Assembly (NCBI RefSeq): GCF_019925205.1
Contig: NC_083560.1
Coordinates: forward strand, 103,134,083-103,198,082
Direction of reading: 5' to 3'
Length of the DNA: 64,000 nucleotides
Origin: Metopolophium dirhodum
Taxonomy: Eukaryota > Arthropoda > Insecta > Hemiptera > Aphididae
Below the pieces are notes generated by a model. It saw nothing but the letters and a program-made list of their open reading frames with translations, was not told the origin of the DNA and made no database searches. How positions within the stretch are numbered: position 1 is the stretch's first letter; the number at the start of each line of letters is the position of its first letter. This document shows positions 26,926 through 38,251 of the stretch, piece by piece. The position numbers and the translations under genes were made by a program.

Positions 26926-27167
26926 TGTCGCGGTCGTTATCGCAACGTCCACGGCGTCTCTATCGACGTCCGCGAGAGCGTGACCGGAAACCGGTCCGTC
27001 CGCCGCCGGCAGACGGCGGACGGCGGCGTTCAGCTTTGACTGGACCGTCGTCGACAAACCAACGCGCTTTTTATTGTAACTACAATTGTAATTTTAAAAG
27101 TATTCAATAAAATCGTGTCGTACCGTTAACAGTTGTCAGTATTATCATTCCAAACCATCTTACACCA
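26926..27167 (+). repeat. 3' LTR of the gypsy element
   Basis: A 242-bp LTR beginning TGTCGCGGTCG directly after a purine-rich stretch (G-run at 26914-26920) and ending TTACACCA before the ACACA duplication. It contains AATAAA at about 27106 as a plausible polyadenylation signal and a GC-rich, partly palindromic segment (CCGCCGCCGGCAGACGGCGG near 27001). Confidence 0.75.
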
Positions 27168-27172
27168 ACACA

Positions 27173-27536
27173 CAATCTATATTATAAACTTAACTATTTA
27201 GACATAAAATAAAATCGTGTACTTCGATATTGGTATGGAGAGTTGATGATTTAAATCTAAGATCGTCTACTTCTTAATCAAAATCAACTTTTCATAGTAT
27301 TATTTTTATTTGCTTGATATGAAAACCAGCAACCACAATTTTTAAATTATAATCATAACTTTAAAGAATACAGCAATTGAAATAAAGAAAAATATCGATT
27401 TATTAGTAGGTTTTAAATTAGTTTTATAAATATATTATAAATAACATAATACTATTATATTACATATAAGCTTATTAATTAGGTATTGATTTAAATAACT
27501 TGACAATTTCACCAAATGTATTTATATTAAAATTGT
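27173..27536. other. AT-rich spacer
   Basis: No gene was seen between the gypsy element and the LINE fragment. Confidence 0.5.
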
Positions 27537-27740
27537 CTAGTCATAAGAAAATTGAGGATCTGACAAACATGGCTGCACATGCATGAGCAGTGTTATCTGG
27601 ATGATTTGCACAAAACGTATGTATCTAGGAAAATGTATATACGATACATTAATTAAATGCATTTTGGAGATGAGGGCAACATCTATTCTTTTTTCCTGGA
27701 GGGGTTTGAGGAGTTTATTTCTGTGATTTTTGAAGGTCAT
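27537..27740 (-). pseudogene. LINE ORF2 endonuclease, N-terminal piece
   Basis: The peptide LLKPLQEKRIDVALISKMHL, then SYIHFPRY, matches the start of APE-type endonuclease domains of Jockey-clade LINEs (the N-x-x-L...I-D-I-x-L-I-S-E-T-H-x pattern). Here E of S-E is K, a loss of the metal-binding glutamate. The frame ends at 27537 and nothing further of ORF2 follows. Confidence 0.6.
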
Positions 27741-29060
27741 TTGCGTTCTATAGTAGGATGAGGATGTAGCTGGGGGTGAATGAGTTATTTATCATAATTT
27801 TGGGTTTAGTACTGATTATTTAGAGATGATGGTAGTCAGAAGGGCGAGAAGAGGATTATTTAAGGACTTCAGTTTATTTAAAAGTTTAGAAATTACATTT
27901 TCCAGGTTGTGAGAAGAGGGTTAGTCATATTTTTTGAGTGGTGTCATTACCTGCTACATTTTCGTAGGATATTTTACGTGTGTTGGTGTGTGGTGAGCTA
28001 GTTGGTTGGCTGAGGACCAAGGTGTTGGCGTTGTTGAAAGGTATGTTTTGAATTGGAAGGTTGTCTGTGACGCTATTGAAGTTCTTTGTAAACAGTACAC
28101 CCATTGTAATTTACAAGATGATTGCCATAGAAAAGAGAGATGACAAGAAAATCACGTGATTTGGTGCACGGTTCTGTAAGAAAGTTTTTGTCACATTTGA
28201 CACACCGAGGAATATGGGAGCAGTAGAATTCAGTGTGACCAAAAGATTGGCACTTTATGCATTGAGGAATTTGGCATTATTTGTGTGGCTCTTCTATCTT
28301 GATTTTAGTGTGAAGTATAGAAGTTACATCAAAAATATCTATCTGTATTAGTTGCATTCGGGTTTAAGGTCAACGAAAAACATAGGTAGTGAATTTTGGT
28401 TTGATAGTGCAGGATTTTGGTTACTTGTTGAACATAATTGCCAATTTCCTCTTTGGAAACGAGAGTTGAGGGATGAAGGTTCCTGACGACTACTCTGAAC
28501 GCTTTGTCGGTTTGGAGCTGATATGTTTGGAATTCAGCATAATTTTAATTTAAAAAATGTATAATTTTTCATAATTGTCTGATAGTGTGTCGAGTTGGAG
28601 TTTACCGCTAAAACAATAGGGTCCAGTAATGTCTGAGAATGCTTTTCTTACTTCAGAAAAGTTGATTACACCTTTAATGAAAATTGGTGGTGGCAAATCT
28701 TTTTCCTTCTTTGTATATGCGGAAGAGTGTAGTGACCCCTGACTTTGTGTTTCAAGATCAATTAAATTATCATTGTTTGTGTTAGTAGTGGTGGACAGCT
28801 CTAGTTCAGGAACGTCAAGGACCGAGTAGTAGTTTAGAGGGATAAAATATTTCGGTGTCTTTGTAGACGCGTTGGTAGTGGTAGGTGTCAACGGTGAGGA
28901 AGATAATGACCGTTTCTTGGTTTCTGATTGTGGCTGTGGGTTATTAGTGCTATATTTGTGGATGCAGAATTAATGACTTTGTTGTTAATTATTCTAACAG
29001 ACGAACGGTAGCCAGAAGGTTTCGATTTGGTAGGCTTGTTACCTGACGTAGTGAGTTAGT
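27741..29060 (-). pseudogene. LINE ORF1 (nucleic-acid-binding Gag-like protein)
   Basis: This is the ORF1 of a Jockey-type LINE, which coats the RNA. The N-terminal part is Ser/Thr/Asn-rich (SETKKRSLSSSPLTPTTTNA), continuing in the 113-codon frame at 28891-28550. Downstream, in broken frames, come CCHC zinc knuckles QCIKCQSFGHTEFYCSH and RCVKCDKNFLTEPC (about 28270-28150), preceded by remnants of the pre-C2HC domain. Several stops separate the pieces. It lies immediately upstream of the endonuclease start, so ORF1 and ORF2 are collinear. Confidence 0.75.
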
Positions 29061-30031
29061 CTTATCTGGGCCCAAAGTCACTGTTTATGCCTTAGTAAGT
29101 GTTAGATATACACATACTGTTTAAATATGGTTGATTGTATTTTGTTATTCCAGAAAAATGACAAAAGACGGCCGATGAGACGCTAGTCAATGCACTACCT
29201 TTAATAAATACGCAGAATAGTGTAACACTCGATAAAATCGGTTGATATTATGTAAGTTAAACAGAACATTATACAAGAGCAACAATAATACATGTGTACA
29301 GTAGCCTGGCCGTGTGAGAACTAAATAATGATATTTAAACAAAAATTTAGTTATTTTGTTGTAATTTAAAAATATTATGCATCGGAAACTTTTACGTGTA
29401 TAATTATACTTTACTAAACACAGCATTTGAAGTTAAAATTTTGACGATAAACTTACAGGTAAGAACGATTTATCCTAAAACAGTTGTTGTTATTTAGTTA
29501 TTATTCAAAAAATATTTTAGGTACGTAGAAACTTAAAACATTCCACATTACTTAAATTATCATTAATTGCTATTAACAGTACAGTTATCAAAATATTTAG
29601 ACTAATTGAAAAATTTCAACATTAATTTCAAGCTATTTCTAGAGGTAAATAGGCATTTTATATTTTTAAACTTAAGTATTTTGGACTTACAACTTTTACA
29701 TATATTTATTTTAATATATTATTGCTATACAGTATACCTACACAATGAAATGTTCAAAATATTTTGATTAATGTTGAGCAATTAACCTCTCGAATCATTC
29801 ACGGTAAGCCGGTATTCTTGTTTTAACTCAAAAAATAATAATAATGGGTGAAAAAATATACACTATTATAAATTATAATAGTTAATAATAATACAAATGC
29901 TACGTTTTTCTTAAAAATTTATTAAATTACATTAATTTAACCTGCCGTATCATTAATAGTAAAATAAATAACTATGAGCAATATAAATATCTTCATGTAT
30001 AATAAAATATACCATTAATATAAACTGACAT
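29061..30031. other. AT-rich non-coding stretch
   Basis: No gene was recognised. One 79-codon minus frame at 29187-29426 matches nothing known. Confidence 0.45.
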
Positions 30032-30039
30032 ACTGTAAG

Positions 30040-30471
30040 CATGGGCTTGGAACCGGTTAACATTAAAAATGTAGGAACCGGAACCTTTATTTCCAAAAAT
30101 AAAAAACCATAACCGTAATTAAAAAATTATATTACATAATATTTTACAAATTCTTACTATGAGTTAGAATAAAATAGCTTAAGTGCATAATCTAACCCGA
30201 AGAAATATTTAACTATTCATAAATCATAATGCATTCTATTTTTAAAAAATAATAAATTTCAAATGCAAACAAGAATAAATAAATTATTTTATACTATTTT
30301 TTTATAAATCTTTAATAATTATAAATCAGAATTAACCGAAAATAACCGGTATTTTTCAGAACCCTTACTTTTTTTTTAGAAAACCAAAAACAAACCGGAA
30401 CCCTTAAACATATTAATTTAATAACCGAAACTGAAGCCGGAACCGAAAAACCAAATAGGTTCCAGTCCCTG
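30040..30471. mobile_element. hAT-type non-autonomous element with 8-bp duplication
   Basis: The ends CATGGGCTTGGAACCGG (left) and the reverse complement of the right end, CAGGGACTGGAACC, are related. The interior is rich in AACCGG/CCGGAACC words and lacks coding sequence. The flanks ACTGTAAG (30032-30039) and ACTGAAAG (30472-30479) match at 7 of 8 bases, as expected for an ageing hAT target duplication. Confidence 0.75.
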
Positions 30472-30479
30472 ACTGAAAG

Positions 30480-31819
30480 TAAACAGCAGAATTAGTTACC
30501 ACGTTTTTTTAACACACATTAATTGTAAAGCTATGGGGGTCCCCATACCACTCATTGTAGACGCTTTTTTTTTGATATACTGTTTATATAACTTCTGGAA
30601 TATAATCCACTCTACGTCTCTACAGTTAACAGTCTGCAGCCTGAAGGTCGAAGATCTCGCTGGGGATCCCACTCTGCACCCCCCGCAGACTAATGAACTA
30701 TACAGGTGCACAGAAATATTTGACATTATAATATTCATCCTTTATATATAATGTAGGTCAGGAATATTTTGTTTTTTATACAAACTTTGTGTAGGTATAA
30801 TAGTGAATAAAATATAATAACGTTTACTACCTGTATGAGCTGTAGATACTATATTATATAAACTAAATAATGCAAACTTCTCAATAAAAAGGTTGATGAA
30901 TAAAACATTAAATGTTACTTGATATTATCTTGCAACTTTGGAGGAGTATGTTACATATAATATTATACGAATGAGTTATGGAGTCAAAAATCGTAGAAGC
31001 AATATGATGCCAGTATTTTACTTACCCTAAAAAAAAGAAACTCGGATAAGTATAGCTTTAGGACCGGGTTCGATGATTAATTGTCTAAAATGTTTTAGCT
31101 GAAAAAAATGACTTTACCAGATGCACTTTGTTAAAACGAACATACATTAGTATACAGAGGTGACTACCTACTTAAAGTTTGGCAGAAAATGTTTTTAAAA
31201 ATAAAATACAAAATTGTCGAAAAAATAGTAGGTGCCGACTTACATATTTTTAAAGTCAAACTTTTTATTCGGACGTACAATAAAACGAAATGTTTTAATT
31301 ATATTCCGTGAATAAAATAATATATATATTATTGTTTGTATTATACTCTTATTATATTTATGTGGAAACAATATGACTAATTGTATAAATAAATAAATTT
31401 TTTTTTTTTTTGATCAATTCCCTTCGACAACAAAGTTATTAGCATAATGTGTGTTTACATTTTTTTTAGCTACAACATTTCGACAATGACCTTGATTACG
31501 GCTTCCGTAGTTTGTTAGGTAATACCATCGGGGTATATGATGAATAGAAAATATGCTGAATTTAGTGTGGTAACTATACTGCTGTAGACTGTAGTACGTG
31601 TTAACAATCCTTTTTAACTGTCATTAAAATTCCGTTTCATACTGGCTACCATACCGATACACTGTCCACCGTACCACAACGATACCAATATCGGTATCGG
31701 TATCGCAACAATACATACCAGTTCTCATACTGATTATACCGTACCAATCCGAAATACCTATTATAATTATATATAGTTATGTTTTCTCATTTAAATTTTA
31801 AGTAGAATACTGTTTTTTT
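30480..31819. other. non-coding stretch
   Basis: No gene was recognised. A GC-richer segment near 30625-30690 sits inside overlapping open frames of 72-80 codons on both strands that match no known family. At 31640-31760 there is a cluster of GATACC/GGTATC words, probably the decayed core of a small DNA transposon. Confidence 0.4.
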
Positions 31820-32275
31820 ACACTATATTTAAACACTGTTCTAAGATTGCATTATACAATTTTGTATAACCATTTCAAGTTCAAATTTTGACAAATGTCC
31901 GTAAACTGCTCAAAACAAGTCAAAATATTTTGTGGTGTATAGAAAATGATAATATAAACATTCACTGAAAATTTAATGTGCAAGTTATTTGTTTTTTAAA
32001 TTACAACAAAATAAGAATATCGCTACCTGAAAAATCGAGTGAATATCCAATGTTGTAAACATTTGAACTTCAAATGCTAATAAAAATTTAATTTGACTTT
32101 CTGATTGAAATTTTTTTTTTGATAAAGGTCGACAAACTTATGAGGAATCTTGTATTAAATATTAAAATATAATGAAATTAATGGATTTTCGTATTATTTT
32201 TACAAATATCTTATAAAATGTTCTTAAAAAAGAGGCTGATTCTCTCCTCACTGCTCAGAATCGTATGGTGTTACA
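31820..32275 (-). repeat. dispersed repeat copy, reverse orientation
   Basis: Reads as the reverse complement of the middle and head of the copy at 51.3-52.3 kb. Shared features include the Cys-free AT-rich core with 'gataaaggt' after a T-run, 'actcgatt...' near 32035, and the head 'cagaatcg' at about 32258. It has no open frame. Confidence 0.55.
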
Positions 32276-33766
32276 ACGAGTGTCAAAATGTCCGTTGACA
32301 TATAATATATATTGTAATAAAACTACATTTTTGACAAAATGTATTCAATTTTTCCAGTTAGTTGATTATTCATTCTACTTTATATATTAGTAAGTTAACT
32401 ATATATTGGCTGTAATTAATTTTGTACTCTGTCATTTACCTATTTAAAAACTTCAAAAATAACTAATATTGAACTGTTAATGTTGTCACACCTTTAATTA
32501 ATTTTAACACTGTAATATATTATAATATGTTTATTTGTTAAATGGTTTATCAGTATATTATATGGTCTCCATATTATATAAAAAAAATATGAAAGGAACT
32601 TACACGCTCTTAAAAATATACGAACACGTTTCCGGCAAAGTTTTATTGAATTAATTGAAATCTGGAGAAGAACATCGTGGAATTTTCGTAGAGATTTCAT
32701 CTCCTTGTTTTGTTTTCAACGTGTGTGAATATTCATTAAAAGACCAGAACGATAACGGATATGGTGAACTTTTGAATTGAAAAAAAAAACCATTTTATAT
32801 CCAACCCGACATTTCTACCATTACGAAGTAAACGTGTACGCATTTCAAAATCCCCCGAGCCCTTGAGATCCAAGTTCCTAATGAACGAGCGTACATTTAT
32901 CGAAATTGCGTATTGAAAATAATAATAATAAAAAAACGACTATTTAACAGTCAATAATTATAATTTTGCGTCAACGGCAACCTTGCACACAGAACTATTA
33001 TAATATGTGGACGTACGGTGTAGACGCTCCATATCATTACGTCGATGTGAATGTCAACATTTTAACATTTCCGTAATTTCGATAAAAATTAATTTTTTTC
33101 CTTGAAAAAGTTTTTTGATTTTACGCCCGACTAATACACTACTACTTCGTACAGTAGCCCTTTTTTTTGAGGGGGGGGGGGGGGGTCTTAATTTTTTCTC
33201 TAGTTTTTGCCATGCTAGAATATCTAATTTTGAACCCTTTGTTCATAAAGTGTATTTACTATCTTTATGACTATTTATATTTATGTTGACAAATATGGTA
33301 CTTACATTTAATATAACAATTTATTAATATTATTGTAAACCATATGTAAAAGTATTCATTAATATAAGTAATCATAATACCAATATGTGTTGTAAACAAA
33401 ATATTTTATTTTTTGATCAAATATTATTACAATTTACTAACAAGAAACAAGACTATATTAAGGCTATTGAAAGCTATTGCCTAGAAGTTCAAGTTTTATT
33501 TTGGAAGAATATTAGAATTTCATCGCTTTTTGTCTGTGTTTTGTAGGAAGTGAATTTTTTTGCTTTTAGTAATACTAAAGTAAAAGTGAGTTTTGAAATA
33601 AAATCGATATTAATTTGGTACTATACTAATTAAACAATACAACGAATCAAAAATCCATTTTGTACATATAACCTAGAAAAGAAATTAAGGAATTCAAATA
33701 CGTTTTCAAAATTAAAATAGGGCTATTGGTACTGGATAAATTTCTTCCGCTTTTTGGGACTTTCGT
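32276..33766. other. non-coding stretch
   Basis: No gene was recognised. It contains a G run at 33171-33185. Confidence 0.45.
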
Positions 33767-33774
33767 GGCACATG

Positions 33775-33921
33775 CATTGGCGCAACTAGGGGGGGGGCAT
33801 TTTGACTATGATTTAGCCCCCCAAAATATCCCTTAATGATTTAGATATAAGCCTCCTATAGGTCATTTTAAATAAATAGTTTTGTTAACCCCCCAGAATT
33901 TTAACCCTAGTTGCGCCTATG
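33775..33921. mobile_element. 147-bp hAT-type MITE with perfect 8-bp duplication
   Basis: The ends CATTGGCGCAACTAGGG and CCCTAGTTGCGCCTATG are inverted copies with one difference. They are flanked by identical GGCACATG octamers (33767-33774 and 33922-33929). The C-A...T-G ends and the 8-bp duplication fit the hAT superfamily. It has no coding capacity, and the intact duplication suggests a relatively recent insertion. Confidence 0.85.
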
Positions 33922-33929
33922 GGCACATG

Positions 33930-36399
33930 GGAGTTGAACATTTTTGATTGCAAAATATAGTGACGTGTGACGTTTTGGATTTCCAAGAACCTTAGGTAGG
34001 TAGTTTATCTTTACTTACATTAAGTTATCAGTATTCAGACATATACATATCTTCTAAACAGTGATAAGGATAATTGCCACCAGCCTACCTTAGGTTCTAC
34101 ACAGCTGCGACAAGTTGTTACAGGTTGTTAGCCGTCAATACACGTGTACCTCCAGTCCGCTTTACTTCATATTGTGTTTATTAGCTTTTGTTTTATGTTT
34201 TTTTTCTCTTTACCGTAACCATCCACGCCTTAACCTTCACCATCATGTACCATCATCCACGCCGTCTATCACCACCAAGATAAGTTATTGTCGCCGAAAC
34301 AGCTTAGTTCTGCTCTTAGTAATGCTGGTCTCCTTTTTTTTTTGTTTCTATAATTTTTAAGAACTGGCAAGTAGAAATATTATCATTATGTTTAAATTTA
34401 TACCTACCTCAATAGATTTTTCTAATATTACCCACAACTCATACGGATATCATTTATTCAATAAATTACCTATTCACTATCAACTCAGACCAAAACCAAA
34501 AATACAGTCCATTATCAGAAGGGTTAGTCAACATAAAGCGTTCGGGGAACTCACGCACACTAATGATCAATCACTACTCACTACTCATTATACAGTATAC
34601 ATACAGTCACACAGCAGTACAGCACTAACGATGAATATAGAATATTTCCTAAATCCGACCCCTTAAAAATAGTTTGTTTTCAGCAGCCTTAACTTTAAAT
34701 TTTTATCAAACACATTATAATATAGTATAAAAGCCAAAAAATGTTTTAAAAAAGATTTCGAGGGGAGTACATGCACCACGTGCTATAACTACTTTTAGTA
34801 ACAATTTTTACTTTTACTCCCTTTCCACCGAAGTAAAAATTAAATATATTATGTTGTAAGTGTGCGTGTATAATAATAAAATTATATGAATAATATTATA
34901 TACTATCTCAGTTCGTTTTGTTGGATATTATTCAACAAAAAAAAATATTTGAAAATTGCATTATAATTTATAATTGTTATAACAATTAATAATAACATAT
35001 TATATGGGCAATACTAATATATAATATGAATATAACACTACAATTTACAAGACATGAAGGCTGGCGGCTATTTTTTTACTAAATCCAATACAAAAATCAG
35101 GACAGAACAAAGATAAAAAAAATCTACCAATCACTTTTTTCCAAAAATTAATTGTAAAATATTTTCCATGATAGTTAAAAAACAATTGAGAACAATAAAT
35201 TACCAATTGAAAAGCCTTAATCGCTAATTTTGGTGATTAATTAAAAAATCTCTAGTCCAATATTTAACTTAGGAGGTATTATATAGGATTTAATTTATAC
35301 GTATTTATAAAAATGAGCACATATTTATCAATTCATTTCCTAAAATGGTCAAGACTGAAATTTTAATTTAACATAATAATATACTAAAGAGTAAAGTAAG
35401 AAAGATGAAGGCCTTTTTTTAATTAAAAAACTAATAGAATATAAAGTGCTGCCAAATAAATATAAATGTACGGGAGTACATAATAACTTTAATATAGCTA
35501 AGGACAGTTCTGAACTTGATGGTTTTTAATGAATCTGCAGAGTACCTGTGCAAAGTAAAAATTAAAATCATGGAAAAATGCAATCTCATGAAATAAAAGG
35601 CTTAAAATGGTTACTATTAATTATTTTTGTTATTTATATTTCTGCTTATATCTATGGCAGTGTTAATTTTTCTGTAGGTAAGTCCCAATTTATACTTGAG
35701 TCAACTGTATGTAGTATTCATGAAAAAATATGTTCTTCGTCATGAAATAAAATAAAAGCTAATCCTTCAAGTTGATTTTACACTGCCGTTGGTTTTATGC
35801 AAAATTTTTGACTGTACAGTCAATGATTATTAATTTTTATGAAAGAAAATAATGTAGCAGCTTGCTATGTAACTATGTAAGTCAGTGAGGAATAGACTTC
35901 CATATTATATACTAAGAGGATAGGAAATAAAAGTATTAATAAAAAAATTCTCTAGTTATTTTACATTTTAAAATGAATTACTCACATTTGAATAATTATA
36001 TAATTAAGTTATTAAAATATAATATTAATATATCGTTTTTTTTTTAAATCTAGACAAAATGTACATAACTATTACTAAAAATAAGATTCCAGCCATTTAT
36101 CTATCTCCTTTAAGCAAGCTTGTGATGGAAACGGATAGTAATGTTACAAAAAAAGTACCTAGTTTAAGTTCTTATCATATCTGCAAACATCATTACATCC
36201 ATTTTTATCATATTTTAAAATATTTGTATAGACAAAACCTATATATATATAAATGAGTTGTTTGTAATCGTGTTTGATGTTTGTAGTTATTGTAGTTTTG
36301 AAAATATAAATATCTTCCTCTTCACCACATTTTGTTCACAATAGCCACTACTGCGATGAGGAATAGGAAACAAATTGGAAAGAGAATCAATGAGGTGAA
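33930..36399. other. non-coding stretch with unrecognised open frames
   Basis: Two adjacent plus-strand frames (34115-34360, leucine/phenylalanine-rich; 34388-34666) are longer than typical background here, and the local composition (34100-34650) is less AT-rich. I recognise no domain in either, and neither has a convincing start context, so I do not call a gene. The remainder is AT-rich. Confidence 0.35.
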
Positions 36400-36479
36400 A
36401 TTCGAGGCATGCATATTTACGCGTAAATAAGATTCATAACGAAAGGTTAACTTATTAAGTTAGGTAAATGAAGGTTAAG

Positions 36480-36660
36480 GTTAAAATATTAAAATTATGT
36501 TTTGTTTAATGATATGTAATATATTTTTTTGATCGTTATGTTTTGTTTTACGGTATTTAATTATCGCTTTCCGTTATAATAACGTTTACAAATTTCAATC
36601 GTTTTTTGTCAAATATAACGTTATAATCATAACTTTATTATAACGTTTGCAAGCCCTGGA
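36480..36660. repeat. repeat shared with the 50.2-50.4 kb region
   Basis: The segment 36590-36640, starting ACGTTTACAAATTTCAATCG, recurs at 50311 in the same orientation. The adjacent segment 36490-36580 (with 'tacggtatttaattatcgct') recurs at 50225-50300 as its reverse complement. It ends in 'tgcaagccctgg', a motif resembling a hAT-type terminus (CAGGGCTTGCA in reverse). Confidence 0.5.
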
Positions 36661-37129
36661 CAAAATACTATAAATTGTATTATTACTTTAACAGTAAAGT
36701 TATTAAACATATTTTGATTGAACAGATAACAAAGAATAATAATAATATATCATAATACGGTAAGATCAGAGGAGTTAATTAAAATATTTTTAAGCTATTG
36801 CATAGCTTTTATCGCGGGCCTGGCATGGAGACTGAAAAAAATATTTTCGTGACGAAAATCGTGATCGTAAGATGTTATTATTATTTTTGTTATTAACAGT
36901 CTAACCAGTTGCTAAGCAAAAAAAGTCTCAAATAAAATATTTACCTACGGTTTTTATCTTAACTCATTTTGTCATTTTCTTTTCGGTCGTCCCACTCAAA
37001 AAGTGTAACTTGAATTAATATCATACAAAAATAAATAGTATCAATTACATGATACATAGCTACAAAATTGCTATGCAATAGCTTTACCGTGGCAGTCCCT
37101 GAGTGTCTCAGACTTATTTTTTTATTTGT
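36661..37129. other. AT-rich spacer
   Basis: No gene or named repeat was recognised. Confidence 0.4.
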
Positions 37130-37572
37130 ATTTATAAAAATCTACACGGCGACATGCCATTGGAAAACAAGTTATATCTTACATAGTAGATTTAATTCTA
37201 TATTGATTGAGAAATATAAATATCGGTTGGCTTACAACTATTAGGAACGATAAGTATGTTACAAATATGTGTACAATTTTATACTATTTACAGATTGTTT
37301 TGTAGATTCGCCTTTTTTGATGAAATCGATGGTGGCTGTGAGTGAGGATATGTTGCCCACGAGATTCTGATAGATGTTGTGGAAGTTTTGAGTTTGTTCT
37401 GAATTCGGTGTATGTACGGCATTCCGTCATTGTGTGTTTGATCGAGAGAAAGGTGCCGCATAAAGGGGGTCATTTTTACTCATTAGGTGGCCGTGAGTGA
37501 TTTGACTGTGCCCGATCCGGAGTCTTGTTAGAATGACTTCAAACTTTCTAGGAAGGTCTGTGAAAAATGGCC
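37130..37572 (-). pseudogene. LINE C-terminal scrap
   Basis: Reading down from 37572, the peptides LTRLRIGHSQITHGHLMSKN (about 37540-37470) and, after a frameshift, EFRTNSKL-type sequence match the region behind the RNase H domain of aphid Jockey/R1-type LINE ORF2 (the pattern L-T-R-L-R-I-G-H-x-x-x-T-H-x-x-L-M). The frame is broken and cut off on the 5' side at 37572. It is one more short 5'-truncated LINE end; the 3' boundary is approximate. Confidence 0.7.
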
Positions 37573-38251
37573 ATATGAATATATATTTTTAATTAAAATA
37601 TTATTAATATATAATATTTTGGTAGACTTATGATATTTAAGCGTATAACGAACACAATTTCATTCATTAGCGAGTAAATCACGGAGTTAGTTTCAAAGAA
37701 TTAAAACAGATGCTTACTTAAACCCTATTGAAAACACTTGGCGCGACTAGTAGTTTGAAATTCTGAAATTACTTGGGTACATAATAATATATTAATGGTG
37801 TAAAATTAAAAAATTAATTGATTTACAAATAAAAATGTATTACAATTTTGTTGTAGGTACCTATCTATAAAAAAAGATATTCAGCAATTAGCTTCCTATG
37901 TAATAAATATTATACCAGCAACCAAGACACTATATAGGAAAGATGGTACATATTGTGACAATAGTCCATAAGTGTATACTCGGTATCGTTTCAATAGATT
38001 TATATATATTAATTATAATATTAATACCCATATTGGTAGTATTTTAAAATTTTTTGTGTCCTTATATAATGTTTTTGAAAATCTAAAACCTCGTGTCGAA
38101 GTAAAAAATGAACACTCCAACTAAACGAAAAACTGTTGTGAAAATGTTAGAAATAAAACACACAGTGGAAAGTCTTTTTTGTTCTAAATCTAGTAGAATA
38201 TATAAAACTAATATATTATATTAATGATTTACAGACATATAACAATTTTTA
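37573..38251. other. AT-rich spacer
   Basis: No gene or clear repeat was seen. Confidence 0.45.

Larger units (their letters stand above)
23318..27167 (+). mobile_element. degenerate Ty3/gypsy LTR retrotransposon
   Basis: The element is bracketed by the 5-bp duplication ACACA (23313-23317 and 27168-27172). It starts TGTCG and ends CCA. The order is 5' LTR remnant, protease, reverse transcriptase, connection region, integrase, an extra ORF, polypurine-rich stretch and 3' LTR, which is the gypsy order. Gag, the primer-binding site and most of the 5' LTR are missing, as is RNase H. Pol is cut by several frameshifts and stops. The region is markedly more GC-rich than its surroundings, as expected of foreign mobile DNA. 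It is a non-functional copy of moderate age. Confidence 0.85.

Noticed and set aside
34115..34666. Two adjacent plus-strand open frames considered as a small membrane protein gene
   Set aside because: No recognisable domain, no supporting splice or start signals, and the hydrophobic run is largely poly-T-derived.
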